A stretch of DNA of 64,000 nucleotides from JBNRMR01 sp050942895 (GTDB taxonomy: Bacteria; Bacillota; Clostridia; Christensenellales; UBA1750). Made by a program: the position numbers and the translations under genes. A model generated the notes under the pieces. The model did not search any database, was not told the DNA's origin, and saw only the letters and a list, made by a program, of their open reading frames with translations. The DNA is taken from assembly GCA_050942895.1 (NCBI GenBank), contig JBMNOE010000001.1:1-64000 (forward strand). Direction: 5' to 3'. Positions within the stretch are counted from its first letter, which is position 1. The number at the start of each line of letters is the position of its first letter. Of this stretch, positions 42,922 through 52,132 are shown in pieces.

Positions 42922-44652
42922 TTAATCCCTGAACTGGTACTGGTAAAGCTCGGCGTATATTCCGTTCTCTTTAAGGAGCTCCTCGTGGGTGCCCCTTTCC
43001 TTCACGCCCTCGTCGTTTATGACGATGATTTCGTCGGCGTTCTTTATTGTGGAAAGCCTGTGGGCGACGATTATCGTCGTGCGCCCCGCAGCCAGCCTCT
43101 CAAGCGCGCCCTGGATCAGCATCTCTGTGGCATTGTCCAGAGCCGAGGTGGCCTCGTCCAGTATCAGTATAGCCGGGTTTTTAAGGAACACCCGGGCAAT
43201 TGAAACACGCTGCTTCTGGCCGCCGGAAAGCTTCACTCCCCTTTCGCCGATGTATGTGTCGTAGCCCTCCTCAAGGGTCATTATATGGTCGTGGATGTTG
43301 GCCTTCTTCGCCGCGTCGATTATCTCGTCCTCGGTTGCATCCAGCCTTCCATAGGCGATATTCTCCCTTATGGTGCCGGTAAAAAGGAACACATCCTGCG
43401 CGACTATGCCGATATTCTTTCTAAGGGACTGGCGCGTCAGCCTTGCGATATCATAGCCGTCGATGTGGATACTGCCGCTTTGCACCTCGTAAAACCTTGG
43501 GATAAGGTGACAAAGGGTGGTCTTGCCGCCGCCTGAAGGGCCGACGAGCGCAACCGTCTTGCCCGCATCCAGCTTCAGCGAAAGACCGTCTATTCTGAAG
43601 TTGGCAAAGCTGTCATCGGGCTTTGTTTCATATTGGAAGGAAACGTCTCTAAACTCGATGCTGCCCTCCACGTCCTCCAGCTCGATGGCGTCCGGATCCT
43701 CCGGCTCTTCGTTTTCAGCCATAAGCTGCTCGAAGCGCTTGAAGCCGGTCATGCCGTTCTGGTACTGCTCGAAAAAGCCCACCAGCCTTCTGACAGGGGT
43801 CAGGAATGTGGAGATATACAGCAGGAACATGGCAAAATCGCCCACGTCTATTGTGCCATTAAAGAAGAATATGCCCCCGGCCACCAGCACCACCAGATAT
43901 AATGCATCCATGAAGAATGTCATACCGGAGTGGAACTGGCCCATGGCCTTGTAGGCGCCGCTTCTTGCCTTTATGAAGCGTTTGTTGAACATTTCAAACT
44001 TGCTTTCCTCGTGAACAGCGCTTGTGTAGGCCTTTGAAACGCGGATGCCGGCGATGGAGTTTTCCAGGTTTGCGTTCACCTCGGCGATCTCCTCCCTGGT
44101 CTTAAGGAAGGCGTCCATCAGCTGTTTGCGCATCTTCACCGCAAACAAAATTATGAGCGGTATGGATGAGAATATTATCAGCGTAAGGGGTATGCTGACG
44201 GTGCAAAGTATCGCGAAGGATCCCACCAGCATCACCGCGGAGAGAAAAAGATCCTCCGGGCCGTGGTGAGCCAGCTCGGTGATGTCCATCAGGTCGTTTA
44301 CTATCCGGCTCATTATGCTGCCGGTCTTGTTCTCATCGAAGAAGGAAAAGGGGAACTTCTGCATCCTGCGGAAGGCATCGCGCCTCATGTCGCCCTGCAT
44401 CCTCACGCCCATCACATGGCCGTAATAGAGTATGTAATAGTTAAGACCGGCTTTTAATATGTATATCAAAAGAAGGCCTCCGGCGGCATAGGCAAAGAGG
44501 TTCATCGTGCGGTTGGGAACATAGTCGTTGATTATATTCCTTGCGATCAGCGGATATATAAGATCGCAGCACGCAACAAGGAAGGCACAGAGCATGTCCG
44601 TATAGAACACTTTTCTGTGAGGCTTATAATAGGATATGAATTTTCGGATCAT
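42922..44652 (-). CDS. ABC exporter, fused membrane and ATPase domains
   Basis: The 576-residue half-transporter has six membrane helices (about 1-310) and a nucleotide-binding domain (about 330-576). Walker A is VGPSGGGKTTL, the Q-loop is GIVAQDVFLF, the signature is LSGGQKQR, and Walker B is ILILDEATSALD, with the H-loop in AHRLSTI. It is the MsbA/LmrA/YwjA type that exports lipids, drugs or peptides as a dimer. No second half-gene is adjacent, so it is predicted to be a homodimer. It stands alone on the minus strand between the recombinase remnant and the RidA-like gene. Confidence 0.9.
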   Translation of the reverse strand: MIRKFISYYKPHRKVFYTDMLCAFLVACCDLIYPLIARNIINDYVPNRTMNLFAYAAGGLLLIYILKAGLNYYILYYGHVMGVRMQGDMRRDAFRRMQKFPFSFFDENKTGSIMSRIVNDLMDITELAHHGPEDLFLSAVMLVGSFAILCTVSIPLTLIIFSSIPLIILFAVKMRKQLMDAFLKTREEIAEVNANLENSIAGIRVSKAYTSAVHEESKFEMFNKRFIKARSGAYKAMGQFHSGMTFFMDALYLVVLVAGGIFFFNGTIDVGDFAMFLLYISTFLTPVRRLVGFFEQYQNGMTGFKRFEQLMAENEEPEDPDAIELEDVEGSIEFRDVSFQYETKPDDSFANFRIDGLSLKLDAGKTVALVGPSGGGKTTLCHLIPRFYEVQSGSIHIDGYDIARLTRQSLRKNIGIVAQDVFLFTGTIRENIAYGRLDATEDEIIDAAKKANIHDHIMTLEEGYDTYIGERGVKLSGGQKQRVSIARVFLKNPAILILDEATSALDNATEMLIQGALERLAAGRTTIIVAHRLSTIKNADEIIVINDEGVKERGTHEELLKENGIYAELYQYQFRD

Positions 44653-44752
44653 ACTTACAGCTTTCTCCTATGACAAAATTATTCTACATTTCCTATAATT
44701 CGCCCATGCCATTCATTATTCCTTCTTTGCACCTGCCATCATCCAAAAGATA

Positions 44753-45217
44753 TTAGGCGTCTTTAACTTTCACGATAAGCTCCACCTCCACAGGCATACC
44801 CATGGGAAGCGAATTCGTGCCCACGGCGGAGCGGGCATGGCGGCCCTTTTCGCCAAAAACCTCCACAAGCAGGTCGGATGCGCCGTTTATTACCGCCGGC
44901 TGGCTCACAAAATCTTCCGTGCAGCGGACAAAGCCCAGCAGCTTTACCACCTGCTCCACATTGTCCGAATCGCCCAAAACTTTTTTCAGCACAGCGATCA
45001 GGTTTATCGCGCCTTCTCTGGCGGCGGAGTAACCCTGCTGTATGCTGATGTCCTCGCCAAGCCTGCCCACCATCGTGGGCGCTCCCCCGGCAATCGGCCC
45101 GGAGCCGGAAAGGAAAAGCAGGTCACCCGCGCGCTGAACGCTGACATAGTTGGCCAAGGGGGCCGCGGCCTCAGGCAGAACGATGCCCAGTTCCTCAAGT
45201 CGCTTTTCTATCTGCAT
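44753..45217 (-). CDS. RidA/YjgF-family protein
   Basis: A 154-residue member of the YjgF/YER057c/UK114 superfamily, subgroup with the start KRLEELGIVLPEAAAPLANYV and the end TNSLPMGMPVEVELIVKV. Related RidA proteins hydrolyse reactive enamine/imine intermediates. In this subgroup the catalytic Arg of RidA proper is not clearly conserved, so the activity is uncertain. The frame is open further upstream, but ATG 45217 has AAGGAG 9 bp before it and fits the family start. It is downstream of lonB past a terminator. Confidence 0.85.
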   Translation of the reverse strand: MQIEKRLEELGIVLPEAAAPLANYVSVQRAGDLLFLSGSGPIAGGAPTMVGRLGEDISIQQGYSAAREGAINLIAVLKKVLGDSDNVEQVVKLLGFVRCTEDFVSQPAVINGASDLLVEVFGEKGRHARSAVGTNSLPMGMPVEVELIVKVKDA

Positions 45218-45324
45218 GGCAATAATCTCCTTTGCTCTTTTTGCCATTATAGCCTTTGCCGGAAAACTTATCAACGGCCGCCGGCCCAAAGCTGCAAAGC
45301 TTTCCCCAAATTTCCGCTCACAAA

Positions 45325-45350
45325 AAAAGCGCGAATTTCTCCGCGCTTTT
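45325..45350 (-). terminator. Terminator of lonB
   Basis: AAAAGCGCG and CGCGCTTTT pair in a 9-bp stem with an 8-nt loop. On the minus strand it is followed by more T residues, 19 bp past the lonB stop. Confidence 0.85.
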
Positions 45351-45368
45351 CTTGGTCTTTTCCACAAT

Positions 45369-47030
45369 TTATCCCTCTTTTGCCGTCAATATTGCGCCTT
45401 CCTGCACAGGGGCGGGGGCTATGACGGCGCTCTCGCTTTCGCGCACACGGGCCAGATCTATGGCCTCCCACAAATCCCGGCAAGGGCATATCTCTATGCT
45501 CTCATCGGAAGCATAAGCTGCGTTGGAAGCCGGCATGATCACCCTTTTCGCCCCGGCAAGCCTTGCCGCTTCCACTTTTTCAGCGATACCGCCCACGGGC
45601 ATTGCCTCGCCGCTGAGGGAAATTTCCCCCGTGACGGCCGCCGTCCTGTCGAACTTAACGCCGGTTATTGCGCTGTAGCAGCAAAGGGCCATGGCTATCC
45701 CCGCTGAGGGTCCGTCTATTGGAACGCCGCCGGGGAAGTCGATGTGGATATCGTAGGAAGCAAGGTCAACGCCTATCTTTTTAAGGGCCGTCTGCACATT
45801 TTTAACGGAGCAGCTTGCCTGGGAGCGCCTGCGGGAACTCCTCCCCTGACCTCCCATCTCCTCCTCGTCGATTATGCCAGTCACATCAAAGCGCCCTGAG
45901 CCCTTTGCAGCCACGGCCTGAATCCAAAGCAGTGAGCCCAACCCCGGCCCCGCCACGGCAAGACCGTTTATGTAGCCCCTCTCCTCATGCTCCTTTATCC
46001 GCCGTTCCAGCCTGGGGGTGTAATTGCCGGATTTAATCACGCACTGCAAATCATTCGCGCATATGCAGTCGCGGTCCTCACTCAGCGCAAAGCCCGCCGC
46101 CACCTGCACCAGGTTCGCCGCGTCACGCCCTCCGCCGGCATATTGTGCCAAAAGATTAAGAGCCTCGTTTGTAAGCTCTAACCCCGCGCTGGCAGCCGCA
46201 TTTTTGGCGATGAGCCTTATATGCCCGCAGTTCAGAGGCTTAAAGTAAAGCTCTATCGCCCTGGAGCGTATGGCCGGGGAAATGCTGTCGGGGGATCTGG
46301 TCGTCGCGCCGATGAGCCTGAAATCCGCCGGCAGCCCGTTTTTGAAGACATCGTGGATATATGCAGGCGTTTCAGAGTCTTCGCTGTTATAGTAGGCGCT
46401 TTCCAGCATCACCTTACGGTCTTCCATCACCTTTAAAAGCTTGTTCATCTGTATCGGGTGCAGCTCGCCTATTTCGTCTATAAACAAAATGCCGCCATGG
46501 GCCTTTGTGACCGCGCCGGGCTTGGGCTGCGGCACCCCCGCAATGCCCAGGCTGCCCGCGCCCTGATATATGGGGTCGTGGACGGAGCCGATCAACGGGT
46601 CTGCGATGGCGCGCTCGTCAAAGCGGACGATGGTGGCGTCCACCTCCACGAAGGGCGCGTTCTTGCGAAAAGGCGACCGCCCGCAAGCTTTAGCTTCCTC
46701 CAATGCCACTCTGGCCGCGCAGGTTTTCCCAACGCCGGGCGGGCCGTATATTATAATATGCTGCGGGTTTGGGCTGCAAAGAATGGCCGAAAGTGCCTTC
46801 AGCCCCTCCTCCTGGCCGATTATATCGCTGAATTTTTTCGGCCTTATGGCCTCGTTCAGCGGTGTGTTCAGCCTTATCTGGCGCATGGACTTAAGGCTGT
46901 CCAGCTCCTTGGTGTATCTTCTGGGCTTGCTGGCGCTCTTTGCGCCGCTGGCCTTCATCTGTGCATAAAAACAATAGGCGATAACGCCTGAAAACATCAG
47001 CTGCAATACAACTAAAAGCGTGCTGAGCAA
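45369..47030 (-). CDS. lonB: LonB-type ATP-dependent membrane protease
   Basis: The 553-residue protein has an N-terminal membrane anchor (about 2-22) and no Lon substrate-binding domain, as in Bacillus LonB. The AAA+ module has Walker A YGPPGVGKT (95-103) and Walker B GGILFIDEIGEL. The C-terminal Lon protease domain has the Ser-Lys dyad: Ser near 441 in DGPSAGIAMA and Lys near 483 in GGIAEKVEAA. In Bacillus, LonB is made in the forespore. Its presence fits a spore-forming or formerly spore-forming ancestor but does not prove sporulation. It is downstream of a small DUF3006 gene. Confidence 0.93.
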   Translation of the reverse strand: MLSTLLVVLQLMFSGVIAYCFYAQMKASGAKSASKPRRYTKELDSLKSMRQIRLNTPLNEAIRPKKFSDIIGQEEGLKALSAILCSPNPQHIIIYGPPGVGKTCAARVALEEAKACGRSPFRKNAPFVEVDATIVRFDERAIADPLIGSVHDPIYQGAGSLGIAGVPQPKPGAVTKAHGGILFIDEIGELHPIQMNKLLKVMEDRKVMLESAYYNSEDSETPAYIHDVFKNGLPADFRLIGATTRSPDSISPAIRSRAIELYFKPLNCGHIRLIAKNAAASAGLELTNEALNLLAQYAGGGRDAANLVQVAAGFALSEDRDCICANDLQCVIKSGNYTPRLERRIKEHEERGYINGLAVAGPGLGSLLWIQAVAAKGSGRFDVTGIIDEEEMGGQGRSSRRRSQASCSVKNVQTALKKIGVDLASYDIHIDFPGGVPIDGPSAGIAMALCCYSAITGVKFDRTAAVTGEISLSGEAMPVGGIAEKVEAARLAGAKRVIMPASNAAYASDESIEICPCRDLWEAIDLARVRESESAVIAPAPVQEGAILTAKEG

Positions 47031-47107
47031 AACATCCCCCCCTTTATGGGCTTATTCTGCTCGTTATCACGCAAAAAATTACTGTAGAATTATTGGAAGT
47101 TGTTTTG

Positions 47108-47356
47108 CTAAAGAGGCCTTGCGCCATTCTTTCCGGTAATTTTTTCAAGCAAAGCCCGCGCCTTTTCCCGCCGCAAAAGGGTTTCCTGTGCGTCGATGGT
47201 AAATACATCGGCCTGCTTAAAAAGGACATCGCCCTCACAGGCATTTTCAGGCAGAGCCTCGATGGGCAGCCGCGTGATTTCGCCGTCATCGCTTTCCAGA
47301 AAAGCAATTTTAACGCCATCTTCCAGCTCAAATCTGTCAATCACATATTTTTTCAT
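47108..47356 (-). CDS. DUF3006 family protein
   Basis: An 82-residue protein with the DUF3006 pattern: KYVIDRFELEDGVKIAFLE, a beta-rich core with LPIEALPENACEGDVL, and a charged C-terminal helix RREKARALLEKI. These small OB-like proteins are frequent in Clostridia and have no known role. I start it at ATG 47356, where AAAGGTGA has a 6-bp spacing; ATG 47362 would touch the ribosome site. It precedes lonB by 77 bp and is probably co-transcribed. Confidence 0.8.
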   Translation of the reverse strand: MKKYVIDRFELEDGVKIAFLESDDGEITRLPIEALPENACEGDVLFKQADVFTIDAQETLLRREKARALLEKITGKNGARPL

Positions 47357-47362
47357 TTTCAT

Positions 47363-47640
47363 TCACCTTTTCCCACGCGCAAAAAGTTTTCAAATTGTTT
47401 ATAAAAAAGACCAAGCTTTCCACGGCAGCTTTAGAAACAAAAGAAACAATAATCTTGCCGACTTCGTTTGATATTTGCAGTAAACGCCCGGCTTACAAGG
47501 GCAATTATAGCATATTTTCCGGTAAGCCGCGGGAAAAAGCGCAATAATCTTCGCCTGCGGTGTTTATATTTTCTCACAATTATATTATAATATAGTTAGC
47601 AAGATATTACATGGGACAATTATGTTGAGCAGAGGTAAAA
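47363..47640. other. Divergent intergenic region of lonB and cdaA
   Basis: No gene. It holds the cdaA promoter rightward and, leftward, a perfect -10 TATAAT (47509-47504) with no good -35 for the DUF3006-lonB unit. GTAAGCCG-type words near both resemble the fourth unit of the tandem repeat at 17633-17893. Confidence 0.45.
47563..47591 (+). promoter_or_regulatory. Promoter of cdaA
   Basis: TTTATA (47563-47568) and TATAAT (47586-47591) are 17 bp apart. Four bases after the -10 box comes TTAGCAA (47596-47602), the same word and spacing as at ssrA and in the ftsK-upstream repeats. Confidence 0.55.
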
Positions 47641-48498
47641 ATGAAAGAGCTCTGGTTAGCGATAAGTAACTTTTTTACATCGACAATAAATCAGCTTGAC
47701 CTGCTGAACTATATAGACATCGCCATCGTCTCGGTGATAATCTACCAGGTGCTTAAGCTGACCAGGCGCACCCGCGCAAACCAGGTCATAAAGGGCCTGA
47801 TTTTGGTACTGGTCGCCCTTTGGCTTGCCAATCTTTTCAAGCTTCAGGCCATCAGATGGCTTTTGGGCTATGTTGTCGGGGCAGGCGCGGTTGTTCTGGT
47901 CATACTCTTCCAGCCGGAGCTGAGAAGCGCCCTTGAGCACATGGGCCGCGGCGCCAACATAGAATCAATACGCCATCTTTCCGAAAATTACGACGGCAAG
48001 GAGATCACCGAGGAAATAATTCGCGCACTTTCAAATCTTTCAAGGCGCAAGGTGGGCGCATTGATAGTTATCGAGCAAAAGACCGGCCTTAGAGACGTGG
48101 CAGCCACCGGCACCACCATAGACTCCGTCATATCCTCTGCCCTTTTGGAGAACATATTCGAGCCCAACACCCCGCTGCATGACGGCGCGGTGCTGATAAG
48201 CTTTGGGCGCATCGCCGCTGCCGGCTGCTATCTGAACCTCACCGAGGACAGCGGTCTTTCAAGGGAGCTTGGCACCAGGCATAGGGCGGCCATCGGCGTC
48301 ACCGAGGGCAGGGACTGCCTTTCTTTGATCGTCAGCGAGGAAACGGGCATCATCTCCTACGCCCAAAACGGCAGGCTCACCCGCTATCTGGATGCCGATA
48401 GGCTAAAGGAACTCTTAACGCCCATCTTCGCGCCAAAGCCAAAGGAGTCGCTCCTCGCACAGCTCCTGAAGAAGGAGGGCAATTCCAATGAAAAATAA
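47641..48498 (+). CDS. cdaA: Diadenylate cyclase CdaA
   Basis: The 285-residue membrane enzyme makes c-di-AMP from two ATP. Three N-terminal helices (about 20-95) are followed by the DAC domain. That domain has the motif LHDGAVLI near 179-186 and GTRHRAAIGV near 212, the two catalytic signatures. c-di-AMP controls potassium, osmolyte and cell-wall balance in Firmicutes. The gene overlaps cdaR by 11 bp, the conserved arrangement. The usual third gene, glmM, is not present here. Confidence 0.96.
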   Translation: MKELWLAISNFFTSTINQLDLLNYIDIAIVSVIIYQVLKLTRRTRANQVIKGLILVLVALWLANLFKLQAIRWLLGYVVGAGAVVLVILFQPELRSALEHMGRGANIESIRHLSENYDGKEITEEIIRALSNLSRRKVGALIVIEQKTGLRDVAATGTTIDSVISSALLENIFEPNTPLHDGAVLISFGRIAAAGCYLNLTEDSGLSRELGTRHRAAIGVTEGRDCLSLIVSEETGIISYAQNGRLTRYLDADRLKELLTPIFAPKPKESLLAQLLKKEGNSNEK

Positions 48499-49807
48499 GC
48501 TTCTTGCAGTGTGGGAGCGCCTAAAGGGAATAGTGCTCCACTTTTTTGATGACTCCTTCCACCTTAGGCTCCTTTCAATATTCTTTGCAGTAATCATCTG
48601 GGCCTCTGTAATATCGGGCGACGATGCCACCTGGCAGATCAACGAGACGAACATCCCCGTGTATGTAATCGGCGCGGAGGATCTTGAAGCCAGGGGTCTG
48701 GCCCTAAAGCAGGACGTGGACGATCTTGTCGCCGACACCCTAAAGTCCGTCAGCGTGCAGCTTGAGGGTACGAAATCGGCCATAACGGGGCTTAACAGCT
48801 CCAATTTGCGCGCCGTTTTGGATCTGAGCCAGATCCTGCGGGAGGGCAAGGGGCAGCAGGTTCATCTTGTCATACAGGGCGCGGGCAATCTTGGCATAAA
48901 GCGCATCAGCCCTGCCGATTATATCACGCTGGACGTGGAATCCCTTTACACTGATGATAACCTGCCGGTAACCGTGGTGTTCACAGGCAGCCTTCCCGAG
49001 GGCTATATCCGCCCCAGCGATGAACGGTCCGTTTTGCCGTCGAAGATATCCATTTCCGGCACCGCCTCCGATGTTCAGGCCATAAAGCACGCCTATGTGG
49101 AGGTGGATTTGACAAACGCAACCAGCAGCATAAACCAGCAGTATAATTTTGTTCTTACGGACGAAAACTTCAACCCGATCGACGCACCCACTGTCAAGGT
49201 TTCAACCCCGACGGTCATCGTCCGTTCAAATATATACAAGACAAAGACAGTGCCTATACAGTGGCTCGGCAGCTTCGTGGGCGAAGTTTTCCCCGGTTAT
49301 GTTCTTGGGGACATCACCATGATACCCGATGAGGTTACCATTGCAGGAAGCCCGGAGGACATCGAGAATATATACTATGTGTATGTGAACTCCATCGACC
49401 TTTCCGGGGCGTTCGAGTCCTTCTCCCAGCAGGTGGAGCTGGTGGTGCAAAACGGCGTCAAATGGATGAGCTTTTCCAGCGCGGAAATCCTTGTGGATAT
49501 AACAGAGGAGCTTAGCACCACCGTCATAGCAAATGTGCCTATCGAATACAAAAACCAGCCCGAGGGCGTAATCGTCGAGCTTGAAACGGATGTTGTGACG
49601 GTGGCGGCGGAAGGCCCGGCCTCCTTCATAAGCAGGCTGAACCGCGGCGATGTGAAGGCCTATGTGAACCTTATCTCAATGACAGAAGGCGAATATTTCG
49701 CTGATATTGAGTTCGAGCTTATAGGCGAGGACGTTCCCGAAAACGTCAGCTTCTCCCGCGCATCAGTTGGGCTGATTATCACTCCAACTGAGGAGACGGA
49801 GGAATAG
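48488..49807 (+). CDS. cdaR: CdaA regulator CdaR (YbbR domains)
   Basis: The 439-residue protein has one N-terminal membrane helix (about 18-38, LRLLSIFFAVIIWASVISG) and then a series of extracytoplasmic YbbR repeats, three to four by eye; typical strands are VEVDLTNATSSI, VYVNSIDLSG and AYVNLISM. CdaR binds CdaA and modulates c-di-AMP synthesis in response to envelope state. The start overlaps cdaA and has GGAGG upstream. The C-terminus is Thr/Glu-rich. Confidence 0.93.
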   Translation: MKNKLLAVWERLKGIVLHFFDDSFHLRLLSIFFAVIIWASVISGDDATWQINETNIPVYVIGAEDLEARGLALKQDVDDLVADTLKSVSVQLEGTKSAITGLNSSNLRAVLDLSQILREGKGQQVHLVIQGAGNLGIKRISPADYITLDVESLYTDDNLPVTVVFTGSLPEGYIRPSDERSVLPSKISISGTASDVQAIKHAYVEVDLTNATSSINQQYNFVLTDENFNPIDAPTVKVSTPTVIVRSNIYKTKTVPIQWLGSFVGEVFPGYVLGDITMIPDEVTIAGSPEDIENIYYVYVNSIDLSGAFESFSQQVELVVQNGVKWMSFSSAEILVDITEELSTTVIANVPIEYKNQPEGVIVELETDVVTVAAEGPASFISRLNRGDVKAYVNLISMTEGEYFADIEFELIGEDVPENVSFSRASVGLIITPTEETEE

Positions 49808-49874
49808 GCGGGAAAAGGCGAAAAACAGACGGCAGTAACGAAGCGAAAGAAAAAGTTGCAGGAGGTGTGAGGAC

Positions 49875-50495
49875 TTGGCTGATCAGGCTTATCAATTTTC
49901 CAGATGGATTTACAATATCATGGAGAGCTTTTTCAATTGGGTCTGGTCTTTAATCACCTCCGGCCGCCTCGATTTCTTCTTTGAGCACTGGTTTATTATC
50001 GCTCTTTTGGTTTCTGCCGCCGCTTTCACGATAGACATGCTGCTTTACTATCTTCGCGAAGGCAGGGAGACCCTTGCAATCAAGTTCATTCTATTCGTCT
50101 ATGGCCTTTTCAGAAAATTATATTATAAAATCGCAGGAAAAGAAATGCCCACGGAAGGCGACTTTGCCGATGGCGGCTATGACAGCGGCGAGCCGGACAC
50201 TTATCAGCGCGGCTTTTACATGGACACCCCGGCCTTCGAGCCCTCCACCTTCGAATATGAGCGCTACGCTCCCCCAGCCGGCGGCGAAAGCGTTCCTACA
50301 AGGGAGGATGCCCCCGCACCGGAGGAGCAACCGGACCGGCATGTTGATATCTCATATATTTTTCCTGAAATCATGCATGATGAGGAGGAACTCACCACGG
50401 ACAAGCGCCCCAGCGAGGAGCCGCTTTCAAATGTCATAGAGTTTCCCGCAGGCTCAAATCACGAAGAAACGGAGACCCCAACAGATGAACAATGA
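49875..50495 (+). CDS. Uncharacterised membrane protein after cdaR
   Basis: I do not recognise a family. The 206-residue protein has an aromatic amphipathic start (RWIYNIMESFFNWVWSL), a strong membrane helix (about 37-57, WFIIALLVSAAAFTIDMLLY) and a second hydrophobic segment near 70-85. Then comes a long acidic, Pro- and Tyr-rich cytoplasmic tail with no evident fold. The start is TTG 49875, supported by AGGAGGTG 7 bp upstream. It follows cdaR by 67 bp and overlaps the ATPase gene by 11 bp, so it is part of the c-di-AMP operon. A scaffold or assembly role at the membrane is only a guess. Confidence 0.7.
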   Translation: MADQAYQFSRWIYNIMESFFNWVWSLITSGRLDFFFEHWFIIALLVSAAAFTIDMLLYYLREGRETLAIKFILFVYGLFRKLYYKIAGKEMPTEGDFADGGYDSGEPDTYQRGFYMDTPAFEPSTFEYERYAPPAGGESVPTREDAPAPEEQPDRHVDISYIFPEIMHDEEELTTDKRPSEEPLSNVIEFPAGSNHEETETPTDEQ

Positions 50496-51240
50496 GAACT
50501 CTAACACAAATAATAATATAAATAATAATATAAATATAAATATAATAGAAAAAAGCAAGAGGGCTTCAGATCTGTTTCCAAGGCGAATAACGGTTTTTTG
50601 CGGGCATTACGGCAGCGGCAAGACGGAGATCTCGGTGCACACCGCCCTTGAGCTTAAAAAGAGTCATGAGAAGGTCGCCCTGGTGGATTTGGACATCGTC
50701 AACCCCTACTTTAGAAGCGCTGAGCAAAGGGAGCTGGTGGAGGGCGCAGGCGTGCGGCTTCTTGCGCCAACATTCGCGCTGACTACCATCGACATCCCCG
50801 GCCTTCCCGCCGAGATACAGTCGGTTTTTGACGCCCCAAACGAGAAGGTGATCTTTGATGTGGGCGGCGATGACACGGGCGCCGTGGCCCTGGGCCGGTA
50901 CAAGCCCTACTTTGACAAGAGCGATTTTGAAATGCTGTTCGTCATAAACACCCTTCGTCCATTTTCCAGCTCCGTTGAAAGCATAGTTGATCTTTACGGC
51001 AGAATCGTCTCCCGGGCCAGGATGAAAGCCTCCGCCCTCATCAACAACACAAACTTCGGCGCTCAAACCACCCCTCAGGACGTTATCAACGGCCAGAAAA
51101 TTGTGGAGGAAGCCTCAGCGGCTCTGGGAATTCCCCTTAGGGCAGTCACCGCCCAGCCGGAGATAATGGACCGGCTCCCCCGCGAAATGCAGGAAATCGG
51201 CTACCCCATAACCACCAGAATGCGCCCCGAATGGATGTAA
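50485..51240 (+). CDS. ParA/MinD-like P-loop ATPase with Asn/Ile-rich N-terminus
   Basis: Residues 35-251 are a deviant-Walker P-loop ATPase of the CobQ/MinD/ParA superfamily: ITVFCGHYGSGKTEISVHTA (P-loop 40-48), VALVDLDIVNPYFRS, KVIFDVGGDDTGA, and INNTNFG. It resembles the group often found near ferredoxin oxidoreductase genes, but none is here. The first 22 residues are almost only Asn and Ile, encoded by an AT-rich simple sequence (about 50505-50551) unlike the rest of the gene. The true core may start later, but no better start codon is near. It overlaps the membrane-protein gene by 11 bp, so those two are coupled. Confidence 0.78.
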   Translation: MNNENSNTNNNINNNININIIEKSKRASDLFPRRITVFCGHYGSGKTEISVHTALELKKSHEKVALVDLDIVNPYFRSAEQRELVEGAGVRLLAPTFALTTIDIPGLPAEIQSVFDAPNEKVIFDVGGDDTGAVALGRYKPYFDKSDFEMLFVINTLRPFSSSVESIVDLYGRIVSRARMKASALINNTNFGAQTTPQDVINGQKIVEEASAALGIPLRAVTAQPEIMDRLPREMQEIGYPITTRMRPEWM

Positions 51241-51281
51241 ACGCTCTTTTCGGGAAGTATACAACTTTTAAGGAGCCTTAG

Positions 51282-51977
51282 ATGAGCAGGACGGACGAGT
51301 TTCTTGATCTTTATAAGCAGCTTGAGCAGGAGGCAATCGAGACTTACGGCTTTCCCTCCGATGGCAGAGCCGTGAGCGAATTGGAGCGCCTTAGGCAATA
51401 CGATGACGTCAAGAGGGAGATCAAGTATTGCCGCGAGGTGCGCAATCTTTTAAGCCACAACGAAAAGATCGACAGCCAGTATTCCGTGGAGCCCAGTCAG
51501 GCCATGATAGAGCTTCTGCGGGACACCATCGTCCGCGTTCAAAACCCCAGCAGATGCTATGAGTTTGCCACAAAGCCCCCCAACATCATGACTGCGCACA
51601 TTGGCGACCTCGCTCTTCCCCTTATGCGCAAGATGAAGGAGAGGGGCTTTTCCCATGTGCCCGTGGTGGAAGGCGGCGTTTTAAGGTCGGTTTTCAGCGC
51701 CAGCACTCCCTTTTCATACATGCTGACCCATGGCTTCATAGAAATCTCCGAAGAAACGACCCTGCGCTATTTTAAGGATTTTTTGCCGCCTAAGATGCAT
51801 GCCACCGAGTCCTTCCATTTTCTTGGAAGGCACACTCTGATCTCCGACGCCGAGACTTTGTTCATGGACTCTTTAAAACAGTCCCGTCGCATAGGCATGA
51901 TCTTCATCACCGAGCATGGGCGTCCCCATGAAAAGCTGCTGGGCGTCATCACTCCCCATGACATCGTGGGCAGATAA
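51282..51977 (+). CDS. CBS-domain protein
   Basis: The 231-residue protein has a helical N-terminal domain (about 1-85, with REVRNLLSHNEKI, a HEPN-like pattern) and a CBS pair (about 95-231). The latter shows IGDLALPLMRKMKERGFSHVPVVEGG and MIFITEHGRPHEKLLGVITPHDI. CBS pairs bind adenine nucleotides. In Firmicutes some (DarB/CbpB) bind c-di-AMP, which is relevant because cdaA lies 3.6 kb upstream in the same direction. Binding is not shown by sequence. AAGGAG precedes the ATG, and a terminator follows. Confidence 0.8.
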   Translation: MSRTDEFLDLYKQLEQEAIETYGFPSDGRAVSELERLRQYDDVKREIKYCREVRNLLSHNEKIDSQYSVEPSQAMIELLRDTIVRVQNPSRCYEFATKPPNIMTAHIGDLALPLMRKMKERGFSHVPVVEGGVLRSVFSASTPFSYMLTHGFIEISEETTLRYFKDFLPPKMHATESFHFLGRHTLISDAETLFMDSLKQSRRIGMIFITEHGRPHEKLLGVITPHDIVGR

Positions 51978-51991
51978 AGTTTTCCCGTGAC

Positions 51992-52015
51992 AGCCGCTCT
52001 TTCGACGGCTTTTTT
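51992..52015 (+). terminator. Terminator after the CBS-domain gene
   Basis: AGCCG and CGGCT (51992-51996, 52006-52010) form a short stem with a 9-nt loop, followed by T residues. The stem is only 5 bp. Confidence 0.6.
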
Positions 52016-52132
52016 GCTCTCTGCGGTGTGACATGCCGGCCTATTGCTTACGGCCTGATAGATAAAGCCGCATTCTGACAGGACAATTTAATTAATATGG
52101 GTTATCATGGGCTCACCTGGGAGGTGTGCGCA

